DNA from: a virus
DNA length: 64,000 nt
Direction: 5' to 3' (one strand)
IMG/VR virus record: IMGVR_UViG_3300032307_000705
Location: 1 to 64,000 of that record
The position numbers and the translations under genes were made by a program. Of this stretch, positions 8,885-16,127 are shown piece by piece. The notes beneath the pieces were generated by a model. That model had not been told where the DNA came from, ran no database searches, and saw nothing but the letters and a program-made list of their open reading frames with translations. Within the stretch, counting starts at the first letter, position 1. Each line of letters begins with the position of its first letter.

Positions 8885-9379
8885 ATGGGAGTAATTAGAT
8901 TTACAACTGATGAATGTGCTAAAATTATTTCACTGTCAAATGTTTTTGAAAAACATTTATCAAGTGAATGGTGGGAGGGTAATCAGACCATATATTCAGC
9001 ATGGCATTTAGAAAGGAATGAAATGACTGAGTGGATTTTCGAAAGATTATTAACTTATCTCGAACAAAATACAAATATAGTCTTAAAACAACCTCTAAGT
9101 TTGATTCATTTACAAAATGTTCAAACTGGAAACAAGTTTGAACCTCATATAGATAAAAGGAGTGAATATAACGTAGGGGTTTGCCTTAATGATGATTACG
9201 GAGGTGGGGAACTCATATGTTATGAACCAAAAATTATCTTACCTAAAATTACTGGAAGTATATATACATTCTACGGTACTAAGGTTCATGAAGTTAAAGA
9301 AGTAACCTATGGAGAAAGATGGTCTTTAATCGCGTTTTTCGATAAAAATACGATTGATAGAAAGAAAAATTCAATATAG
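8885..9379 (+). CDS. 2OG-Fe(II) oxygenase, prolyl 4-hydroxylase-like
   Basis: A 164-residue protein carrying the P4H-type core. 'FEPHIDKR' gives the HxD ligands, 'DDYGGGELICY' is the loop typical of P4H-like folds, and 'VHEVKEVTYGERWSLIAFF' holds the distal His and the Arg for 2-oxoglutarate. The start at 8885 follows the preceding gene by 28 bp. It is the second of three oxygenases of this superfamily within 9 kb, which suggests repeated hydroxylation steps on related substrates. Whether these are proteins or glycans cannot be told from sequence. Confidence 0.8.
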   Translation: MGVIRFTTDECAKIISLSNVFEKHLSSEWWEGNQTIYSAWHLERNEMTEWIFERLLTYLEQNTNIVLKQPLSLIHLQNVQTGNKFEPHIDKRSEYNVGVCLNDDYGGGELICYEPKIILPKITGSIYTFYGTKVHEVKEVTYGERWSLIAFFDKNTIDRKKNSI

Positions 9380-9410
9380 ATAAATGCACTATGTATAAAA
9401 ATTTTTTCTA

Positions 9411-9418
9411 TATTTATA
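9411..9418 (+). promoter_or_regulatory. TATTTATA motif, candidate phage late promoter element
   Basis: TATTTATA ends 17 nt before the start of the Hint protein in a 56-bp intergenic gap. It is one of ten such motifs placed just upstream of starts in this window. Confidence 0.5.
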
Positions 9419-9435
9419 ATTGAACAAAAAATATT

Positions 9436-11718
9436 ATGAAAGGAACCTTATTTTCGGCTGACTTTGTCAAAGACTCAGATGGCAATTTGAGATTGTTAGA
9501 ATTAAACACTGATACAGGATTTATTAAACAAGAATTACAAAATTTCGATTTTTCTCAGTTCGAACAAATGTTAGAGGATAATAATATTTCTGAACTAGAT
9601 ATCATATATAAACCGGATCTCCATGAATATTTTGTAAACCAATTATTATCTTCTCTATCACTTGAAATTCCTGTAAACTTACATAAAGAAGATAATACTA
9701 CAATATATCCAACGCAAGTTACAAATTCTGATAATAGATTTATTTTAAGATTAGCGTATGATGAATCCGCTTTATTTGATAGTGAATATTGTAAAAATAG
9801 ATTGAATGTGTTCAATTTATTTACTGATAATTCCATAAATGATTATTGTGTTGGATATTATCATTCATCATCATCGGGAGTAAAAAATACTCTTACAAAG
9901 GAGATAAATCCAAATAATATACCCGATGCTACTATAAAAGATGTAGATGAATCACACAATCCAATTGATTTCTTCAAAATAGGTTCTCAAAATGAAAATG
10001 AATCAGTCGAAGACCGGTGGAACAACTTTATTAGTGAAAATGATACAGAAGATAAATTGATAGAACAATATCACTTTCACCCATCTAGTGTTGATGTAAA
10101 CAATCACATAACATCATATAGATTTTTTGGAATAGTGTATGGGTCTAATTTGGAAGTAGTAACTTTACACACTTACAAAATTAGTTCAATATTCGATTTA
10201 CCAATTGATTTAACATCTGAAATAGTTGAGAACAACTACACAAACAAAATTCCTGATTTCCATTACTACGAGTTTGCAACTAACTTATTCAGGGGTGATT
10301 CTTCAGGAATATTATCAACTCATGAAATTTTAACTGACGAAAACACTTATAAACCGATATCAGAATTTGTTGTCGGAGATTATGTGAAATCGTACTATGT
10401 ATCTCGTTCTCTTGAAGACAAGTTGAATCTTGATTTTACTTTTCCAACTGACACACCACCAAATGGATCATATCTTACATCATCGGTTGTCGTTTATAAA
10501 GCAATCGAAAATTTAACATATAATAGTATGTTCGAATTAAAAGTAGATAATGATTCTTTTTTCTGTGGAGTGAATAAACCATTTTTGGTTTTTGATTCTG
10601 ATTCTAATACTAGCTCATTTAAGCAAGTACATAAAATAAAACCAGGAATAGATTATCTATACGATATTGATAGTAATATGGTTGGCATAGATGAATTGAA
10701 TTTCTATGTGTCCACCGACAATAATTTAAGTTATATCGAACTGGATGTTGAAGATACCGATACCTATATTATAAATGGATCTACCTCAATCCATTCGATA
10801 GTTTCTCATAATTCTCCTTGTTTTGTTGCGGGTACACAAATTTTGTTAGAAAATGGACTTACAAAAAATATTGAAGATGTAGTTGTAGGTGAATATGTAA
10901 TGTCATTTGATTTGAAAAATAACGAATCGAAAGTTAGTAAAGTTCTAAATATTTTTTCTAAAAAAATCGACAAGATTGTTGAATATGAATTTTCGGATGG
11001 AAGTACTTTGAAAGCAACATTAGATCATCCAATTTATGTTATAGATAAAGGATGGGTCAACTATTTAGGTGAACCAGAACAATATAATAATATTTCATTT
11101 GACGGAATCAAACCGGCCAAAAAACTGGAAGTAGAAAAAATACAAATCGGTGATAGTGTAAAATTACATAATGGAGATATTAAATTGATTAATATGAATG
11201 TAATAGAAGAATCCACAATCGTATATAATTTATCAGAAATTGAAAAATACCATACATATTTTGCTAATAATGTATTAGTTCATAATTTTAGACCAGTTCT
11301 TATCTGTTTTACGGCTGAAACTAAAGTGAAAATGGAAGATGGTAGTTTCAAAAAAATTGTTGATATCGAAATCGGAGATTATGTTTTAAGTTACAAGGAT
11401 GGTAAATACGTAAGAGGTGTCGTGACTGATAAATTAATACACCCAATGAATTCAATAATTGAAGTTGTTAAATATAAAGGAATGACCGCCGATAGGTTAC
11501 ATCCATTTTATGATAACGGAGAATGGAAACCAATTTGTGAAGCTAAGGGAGTTGAATTTGATGTTCAATATGTAGATAATTTTTATAATTTAGAAGTAGA
11601 TGGTGATGTTTTATTTGAAAGTGATCATAATTTTATAGTAGAGGATTTTGTGGTTTCTGGTTTAGGAGATAATGAATTACTTAATACAACATTCAAAAGA
11701 CAAGCAGTTTTTCAATAA
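9436..11718 (+). CDS. Triple tandem Hint (intein/hedgehog-type) domain protein
   Basis: A 760-residue protein. Residues 1-280 form an unassigned N-terminal region; 'LRLLELNTD' (18-26) and 'RFILRLAYDESALFD' (101-115) faintly recall ATP-grasp motifs, which is speculative. Three Hint-like domains follow. Hint1, about 289-459, has 'PISEFVVGDYV' and ends SHN|S at 458-460, but Gly291 or Ser290 stands where the first Cys should be. Hint2, 462-617, begins CFVAGT, has 'TLDHPIYV' at 528-535 and ends VHN. Hint3, 624 to about 740, begins CFTAET, has 'RLHPFYD' and 'DHNFIV'. Hint domains perform N-S acyl shift, cleavage or ligation. The gene has its own promoter-like motif. No homing endonuclease insert and no obvious extein host protein are visible. 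Confidence 0.8.
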   Translation: MKGTLFSADFVKDSDGNLRLLELNTDTGFIKQELQNFDFSQFEQMLEDNNISELDIIYKPDLHEYFVNQLLSSLSLEIPVNLHKEDNTTIYPTQVTNSDNRFILRLAYDESALFDSEYCKNRLNVFNLFTDNSINDYCVGYYHSSSSGVKNTLTKEINPNNIPDATIKDVDESHNPIDFFKIGSQNENESVEDRWNNFISENDTEDKLIEQYHFHPSSVDVNNHITSYRFFGIVYGSNLEVVTLHTYKISSIFDLPIDLTSEIVENNYTNKIPDFHYYEFATNLFRGDSSGILSTHEILTDENTYKPISEFVVGDYVKSYYVSRSLEDKLNLDFTFPTDTPPNGSYLTSSVVVYKAIENLTYNSMFELKVDNDSFFCGVNKPFLVFDSDSNTSSFKQVHKIKPGIDYLYDIDSNMVGIDELNFYVSTDNNLSYIELDVEDTDTYIINGSTSIHSIVSHNSPCFVAGTQILLENGLTKNIEDVVVGEYVMSFDLKNNESKVSKVLNIFSKKIDKIVEYEFSDGSTLKATLDHPIYVIDKGWVNYLGEPEQYNNISFDGIKPAKKLEVEKIQIGDSVKLHNGDIKLINMNVIEESTIVYNLSEIEKYHTYFANNVLVHNFRPVLICFTAETKVKMEDGSFKKIVDIEIGDYVLSYKDGKYVRGVVTDKLIHPMNSIIEVVKYKGMTADRLHPFYDNGEWKPICEAKGVEFDVQYVDNFYNLEVDGDVLFESDHNFIVEDFVVSGLGDNELLNTTFKRQAVFQ

Positions 11719-11749
11719 AATTAATTTTAATAAATAAAAATAAATAATT

Positions 11750-11902
11750 ATGGATATAGATAAACACCCACCTCTATATAAAAAAAAGTCAATAAATGAT
11801 GTAAATAATAGAACTACATCTCAACTGACAACTGAACAAAAACAAAGAGTTCAAGTTGTAATCAATAAATTTTTTGAATTATTTATTGCAAAACATTCAT
11901 AA
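11750..11902 (+). CDS. Small protein of unknown function
   Basis: A 50-residue ORF in the space between the Hint gene and the SET gene, preceded by an A/T-rich leader of AATAAATA-like units. The N-terminal half is basic and polar; the C-terminal half (from about residue 29) is a predicted amphipathic helix ending 'ELFIAKHS'. No family is recognised. Support is position and an otherwise empty gap. Confidence 0.5.
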   Translation: MDIDKHPPLYKKKSINDVNNRTTSQLTTEQKQRVQVVINKFFELFIAKHS

Positions 11903-11936
11903 TAAAATATTAAAATGAAAATCTAATATATAAGTT

Positions 11937-12326
11937 ATGATATATTTTAGATATAGATTTAACACACGAGGTGTTGGGATTGTATCAAATAGTCAAATAG
12001 TGAAAGACACTTATATAGGGAATTGTGCCTCTAAGTTTGAAACTATAACAAAAGAGAACAGAATAATTTATAACGGGTGGATTGAAACGAACCCATTAGG
12101 TAGATACATAAATCATAATAGAACCCCAAATTGTAAAGTAATTTTGGATGGTGATACTGTTAAGTTGTATTCGATGAATAATATTGATATGTGGGAAGAA
12201 CTTACAGTAAATTATTTAGATTTTGCAAATGTAATTGAAATGCCTGAAAATTTGTTAGAAAAATTTGGAATAAGAGATTTCGATTACATTCCTGAGACAA
12301 TAAAAGTAGAAACTAAATTAATATAG
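11937..12326 (+). CDS. SET-domain protein (putative lysine methyltransferase)
   Basis: A 129-residue protein consisting almost only of a SET core. Near the start 'TRGVGIVSNSQIVKDTYI' matches the first SET strand pair. 'GRYINHNRTPNC' (about residues 55-66) corresponds to the conserved RFINHSCxPN motif that forms the pseudoknot and binds S-adenosylmethionine, with Asn in place of Ser. 'EELTVNYLDF' matches the GEELTxDY motif. The length is close to minimal viral SET proteins such as vSET. The target could be a host or phage protein lysine. It lies between the Hint gene and a P4H-like oxygenase, suggesting protein modification. Confidence 0.8.
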   Translation: MIYFRYRFNTRGVGIVSNSQIVKDTYIGNCASKFETITKENRIIYNGWIETNPLGRYINHNRTPNCKVILDGDTVKLYSMNNIDMWEELTVNYLDFANVIEMPENLLEKFGIRDFDYIPETIKVETKLI

Positions 12327-12362
12327 AATTTTTTTGTTTGGAATAGAATATCATATTATTAG

Positions 12363-12884
12363 ATGCAAGCCGTTATTCAAAAAAAATTATTTAATAAAGA
12401 TGAATGTGATTATTTCAAATCATTGTCTGACGATAAATCGTTTCAACGAGAACACAGTAAACTTCTAATTCTATCGGAACATAGAACTTGGACTGAGTCA
12501 GTGATAGATTTGAATTATGATTTATCAAATATAATATTGGAGAAATTAAAAGAATTTGGAATTGTAAGTTTACCCAAATTTTTTGTAATTCTAAAATATA
12601 TTAAGGGCCAAGAATTAAAAAGACATAATGATACTGCCCTACAATATCCAAACAGATATAAAACTTTGATAATACAACTTTCAAATGAAACCGATTATGA
12701 TGGTGGAGAACTATGCATTTTTCAAAATGGTAAAACTACTATCTCATCAAAAGAAATCGGGAATGTTATAATGTTTGATTCGTCTATAGATCATTGCGCT
12801 AATAAAATTAAGGATGGCATACGATATAGTATGGCTTTTTGGCTATCTATAGATAATTTTGGATTAAATAAATCTCTAGTATAA
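12363..12884 (+). CDS. 2OG-Fe(II) oxygenase, prolyl 4-hydroxylase-like
   Basis: A 173-residue protein with the complete P4H-type signature. 'LKRHNDTALQYP' supplies HxD, 'TDYDGGELCIF' the typical loop, 'NVIMFDSSIDHCANKI' the distal His, and 'GIRYSMAFWLS' the 2-oxoglutarate Arg. It is the third oxygenase of this fold in the region and is closest in layout to the one at 8885-9379. The neighbours, SET protein and radical SAM protein, point to a modification cluster. The substrate is unknown. Confidence 0.82.
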   Translation: MQAVIQKKLFNKDECDYFKSLSDDKSFQREHSKLLILSEHRTWTESVIDLNYDLSNIILEKLKEFGIVSLPKFFVILKYIKGQELKRHNDTALQYPNRYKTLIIQLSNETDYDGGELCIFQNGKTTISSKEIGNVIMFDSSIDHCANKIKDGIRYSMAFWLSIDNFGLNKSLV

Positions 12885-12939
12885 CATTGAATTCAATTTA
12901 TGTGTATAGTGATAAAGGTTTATTGAACGATGAATCATT

Positions 12940-14007
12940 ATGATTGAAAAATCAAAATATATTTGTGAAGTTCCATTCACATCCTTAGAGATTCATGACC
13001 ATCAAAGATTTTTATGTTGTGCATCTTGGTTAACTAAATTTTTACCTGATGATACTAAACCAAACGAAGCATGGAATTCCGAGGAAGCGAATGACATTCG
13101 AAATAGTATATTAGACGGTTCATATAGGTATTGTGATGATAAACAATGCCCGTTTTTACACCAATTAAATACATTTGGTGATGTTGGTAGAATACAGCCT
13201 ATCTACCATAAAGATAAACTAACCCCCGAGTTAAAATTAAAAATAGAAAAACATAAAGAAGGTAAATTAACATCACCACAGATAGTTCAATTTTCGATGG
13301 ATAGGAGTTGTAACCTTGAGTGTCCCTCATGTAGATTGGAGATGATTATTGCTGATAGCAAAAAAATTAAAAAAGTAAAACAAGATATACAAGATATTGA
13401 AGACTCATTTGGAAGTGAAGTTAATACACTATACATAACGGGTAGTGGAGACCCATTTGTGTCAGTTGGTTTTAGAGATTTTTTAAGAAATTTTGATAAA
13501 TCTAAATGGCCAAAATTGAAAACAATTCACTTACATACTAATGCAACACGTTGGACTAAGGAAATGTGGGAATCGATGCCAAACATACATCAATATGTTA
13601 AAAGTTGTGAAATTAGTGTCGATGCTGGAACTAAAGAAACCTATGAAACAAAAACAAGAATAAACGGTGATTGGGATTTATTAGTAGATAACTTGAAGTT
13701 TATCTCTACAATACCAACTTTAAGGAGTATAAAAACTTCGTTTGTAGTCCAACAAAAAAATTATAAAGAAATGAAGTTATTCTACGATTTAATGTATTCT
13801 ATTTTTGGTGAAAAGGTAAATGTGTTTTTCGGTAAAATAACTAATTGGGGTACATTTAGTGAAGATGATTTTTTATTAGAACAAATTTGGAATGAATCTC
13901 ATCCGGAGTATAACGAATTTATAAAAGAAGTTAATTCTTTCTTGCCAAACAATTATAGTTGGAGTAATTTACAAGAATTTATCACACCTGTTAAAACTTT
14001 AATATGA
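12940..14007 (+). CDS. Radical SAM protein with extra N-terminal cysteine cluster
   Basis: A 355-residue protein. The radical SAM motif C-x3-C-x2-C lies at residues 124, 128 and 131 ('DRSCNLECPSCR'), followed by 'LYITGSGDPFVS' matching the GGE-like SAM-binding strand. Cysteines at 26/27, 65 and 70 form a second set before the core; 'HQRFLCCASW' resembles the auxiliary-cluster part of SPASM/twitch proteins but in N-terminal position. Such enzymes make carbon-centred radical modifications on peptides, sugars or cofactors. It overlaps the sulfotransferase-like gene by 4 bp, so the two are probably co-translated. Confidence 0.85.
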   Translation: MIEKSKYICEVPFTSLEIHDHQRFLCCASWLTKFLPDDTKPNEAWNSEEANDIRNSILDGSYRYCDDKQCPFLHQLNTFGDVGRIQPIYHKDKLTPELKLKIEKHKEGKLTSPQIVQFSMDRSCNLECPSCRLEMIIADSKKIKKVKQDIQDIEDSFGSEVNTLYITGSGDPFVSVGFRDFLRNFDKSKWPKLKTIHLHTNATRWTKEMWESMPNIHQYVKSCEISVDAGTKETYETKTRINGDWDLLVDNLKFISTIPTLRSIKTSFVVQQKNYKEMKLFYDLMYSIFGEKVNVFFGKITNWGTFSEDDFLLEQIWNESHPEYNEFIKEVNSFLPNNYSWSNLQEFITPVKTLI

Positions 14008-14570
14008 TTATTACAATATTGAGTGAGCCGAGATCTGGAAGTACTAATTTATTATTTTGGTTAGGGCAACATAATGAATGTACCGTACTTCTTGAACCAA
14101 CAACTAATTCTGAATATAAAAAATATTCAGATAAAGAAGTGGTTATAAATGAAATCAATGATTTTAATACGTGGAAATATTTGACAAAACATTTAGTTAT
14201 TAAAGAAATTTGTGAACCAAATAAAAATTATGAAACTATACTCCAACATTCTGATAAAGTTATAATTTTATTTAGAGAAAATTATATTGAACAAAAAGAG
14301 TCTTGGTTAATGTCAATAAACACAAAAAAATGGGGAGGAGAATATTTTTTGGATGAATCGTTATTATTGGATAGTAATGACAATTATTTAATTGAAATCA
14401 AAAAAGAAATCGAGAAATATAAAAATTCAAATAATTTTGTAATTTCTTACGAAGAATTGTATTTCAATAATGGAATTAAAAAATTAATTAATTACATTGG
14501 TATTGAAGAATTAAATGAAAATAAATTTCCTTATGGACAAAAATATCGAAAATACAAGGTAGTGATATAA
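14004..14570 (+). CDS. Sulfotransferase-family protein
   Basis: A 188-residue protein whose N-terminus 'ILSEPRSGSTNLLFWL' (residues 4-19) is the 5'-phosphosulfate-binding loop of PAPS-dependent sulfotransferases. 'KVIILFRENYIEQKESWL' (about 89-106) fits the 3'-phosphate-binding strand and helix. It is shorter than most family members (250-300), so the acceptor domain is reduced. A phage-encoded APS kinase at 63537-63980 could supply PAPS. The start overlaps the radical SAM gene by 4 bp. The acceptor, sugar or protein tyrosine, is unknown. Confidence 0.7.
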   Translation: MIITILSEPRSGSTNLLFWLGQHNECTVLLEPTTNSEYKKYSDKEVVINEINDFNTWKYLTKHLVIKEICEPNKNYETILQHSDKVIILFRENYIEQKESWLMSINTKKWGGEYFLDESLLLDSNDNYLIEIKKEIEKYKNSNNFVISYEELYFNNGIKKLINYIGIEELNENKFPYGQKYRKYKVVI

Positions 14571-14646
14571 CATAAATCAATAATATGGTGATAAAAAACA
14601 CACATTTTTGGTATTAATCAACTATTATTTAATTGATTTAATTTTT

Positions 14647-15456
14647 ATGAAAAAAACATATTATCCATCTTTGAATACATTAAAATATTGGACTCCTGAA
14701 GGATTTGAAATTTCAAGTTATAAATGGAATTTGTCGGAGAAAGTTAATCAATCGTATGACACATCTGGATCTGATAAAACTAAATTGTGTACCTATACTT
14801 ATAATGAATTGGGATTTAGGGGAGATTCGGTATCAAAGGAAGGGTTCAAAATCATGAGTATTGGAGATTCAAATACAGAAGGTGTCGGGGTTAACAATGA
14901 TGAAACATGGCCGGCACAATTTTCTAAATTAATACCTAACGGAGTGAATCATAACTTTGGTATGGGTGGGAGAAGTAATGATTATATATCAAGATGTTTG
15001 ATAACATATTACGATTTTATCAAACCTGACTTAGTCTTGATTATGTATACGTCACCACAAAGAAGAGAACTTTATACTAAAGACGGTGGATTAGAACCCT
15101 TCATGATAACCTCACAGTGGGGGTATACAGAAGAAACTGAAGAAGGCAGAGAAGTTCAACAAAGTTTAACTACAATACAAAACGACTATGCAGATTTTAT
15201 GAATTGGTATAAGAATCACCTTTTAATAAAATATTTTTTGGAATCCAAGAAGTGTAATTGGTTGTGGAATGGATGGTATGAAGTACCTCTGATATATGAG
15301 GAATTTAATCGGTTTGATGGATTATATGGTAAATTTGTGGATGATGCTGTTGACTTTATTCATCCAGGCCCTTTACACAATAAAATTTATGCTAAAAACT
15401 TGATGGACCACATATACACAAACTTTAGAAGTTATGTACCAAATAATTTGATTTAA
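14647..15456 (+). CDS. SGNH/GDSL-type hydrolase
   Basis: A 269-residue protein from the ATG at 14647; a longer non-ATG start at 14608 is less likely. Block I reads 'IMSIGDSNTEGVGV' with the nucleophilic Ser at about residue 75. 'LVLIMYTSPQ' matches the central strand. 'DFIHPGP' near residues 236-242 supplies the C-terminal catalytic D-x-x-H. SGNH enzymes in phage glycan clusters are esterases or O-acetyl transfer/hydrolysis enzymes; here removal of O-acyl groups from a glycan is plausible. It ends 4 bp inside the convergent FkbM gene, with no terminator between them. Confidence 0.8.
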   Translation: MKKTYYPSLNTLKYWTPEGFEISSYKWNLSEKVNQSYDTSGSDKTKLCTYTYNELGFRGDSVSKEGFKIMSIGDSNTEGVGVNNDETWPAQFSKLIPNGVNHNFGMGGRSNDYISRCLITYYDFIKPDLVLIMYTSPQRRELYTKDGGLEPFMITSQWGYTEETEEGREVQQSLTTIQNDYADFMNWYKNHLLIKYFLESKKCNWLWNGWYEVPLIYEEFNRFDGLYGKFVDDAVDFIHPGPLHNKIYAKNLMDHIYTNFRSYVPNNLI

Positions 15457-16127
15457 TTTCTATTATCAATATATATCATAATTTCGTTATAATAAGGAAT
15501 AAAGTTTTCATTCCATATTGACCAAGTAATATCAATTCCATCAAAAGAATAAACTTTGAAATTAGGGAAAAATCTTAAATAAACATCTCTGAATATTCTG
15601 AACTTTTCTTTCATCCATCCTTCTCTTAAATGCCATTCACCTGAAATTTTTCTCACATTATTTTTAATCCAAAATAAATTTTCCAATGTGAAAATATCGT
15701 ATTCACCAGTTTCACAGTCAGTTTTCAAGAAATCAATTTTTTTGATGTTGTAATCTTTGATTACCTTATTGAATGTAGTTGAATAGAGTTTATGGCCACC
15801 TGAAACATCAAATACTTCAGAAAATTCAAATTCTCCGATAGCGTTGGTTATGCCTTTATTAATATGAGTAACATTTCCATGTCTTGTATTCAAAACTAAT
15901 GTTTTGAATTCTTCGAAACTTGGTTCAAAGGCAAAAACCTGTGAAGGATTTTTGTGTAAGATAGAATAGGTGAATGGGCCAAGACTAGCTCCAATATCAA
16001 ACACTACATCTCCCTCCTCGACTTCGAAGAATCTTTCATAAATTTTATCCACGAAAATTTCTTTTTCGACGGTTTCTCGGAATCCTTCATAACATTTAGG
16101 TTCCCAAACAAAGTTTTCTAAGTTCAT
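15453..16127 (-). CDS. FkbM-family methyltransferase
   Basis: A 224-residue protein from the ATG at 16127, which overlaps the upstream stop as ATGA. An in-frame start 57 bp further upstream would extend into the preceding gene and is less likely. The SAM-binding motif 'VVFDIGASLGPFTYSIL' and the acidic 'VFAFEPSFEEF' are typical of FkbM, as is 'IDFLKTDCETGEYDI'. Family members O-methylate sugars or polyketides. It is the last gene of a minus-strand glycosyltransferase operon, so methyl capping of a phage-specified glycan is the likely role. Confidence 0.85.
   Translation of the reverse strand: MNLENFVWEPKCYEGFRETVEKEIFVDKIYERFFEVEEGDVVFDIGASLGPFTYSILHKNPSQVFAFEPSFEEFKTLVLNTRHGNVTHINKGITNAIGEFEFSEVFDVSGGHKLYSTTFNKVIKDYNIKKIDFLKTDCETGEYDIFTLENLFWIKNNVRKISGEWHLREGWMKEKFRIFRDVYLRFFPNFKVYSFDGIDITWSIWNENFIPYYNEIMIYIDNRN

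Noticed and set aside
9436-10300. Calling the N-terminal region of the Hint protein an ATP-grasp enzyme
   Set aside because: Only two short motif-like stretches suggest it and the motif order is wrong; kept as speculation.
10300-11290. Interpretation of the Hint region as ordinary splicing inteins
   Set aside because: The only HN with a suitable +1 residue (HNS at 458-460) belongs to the domain lacking the first Cys; Hint2 is followed by Phe, so normal splicing is not supported.
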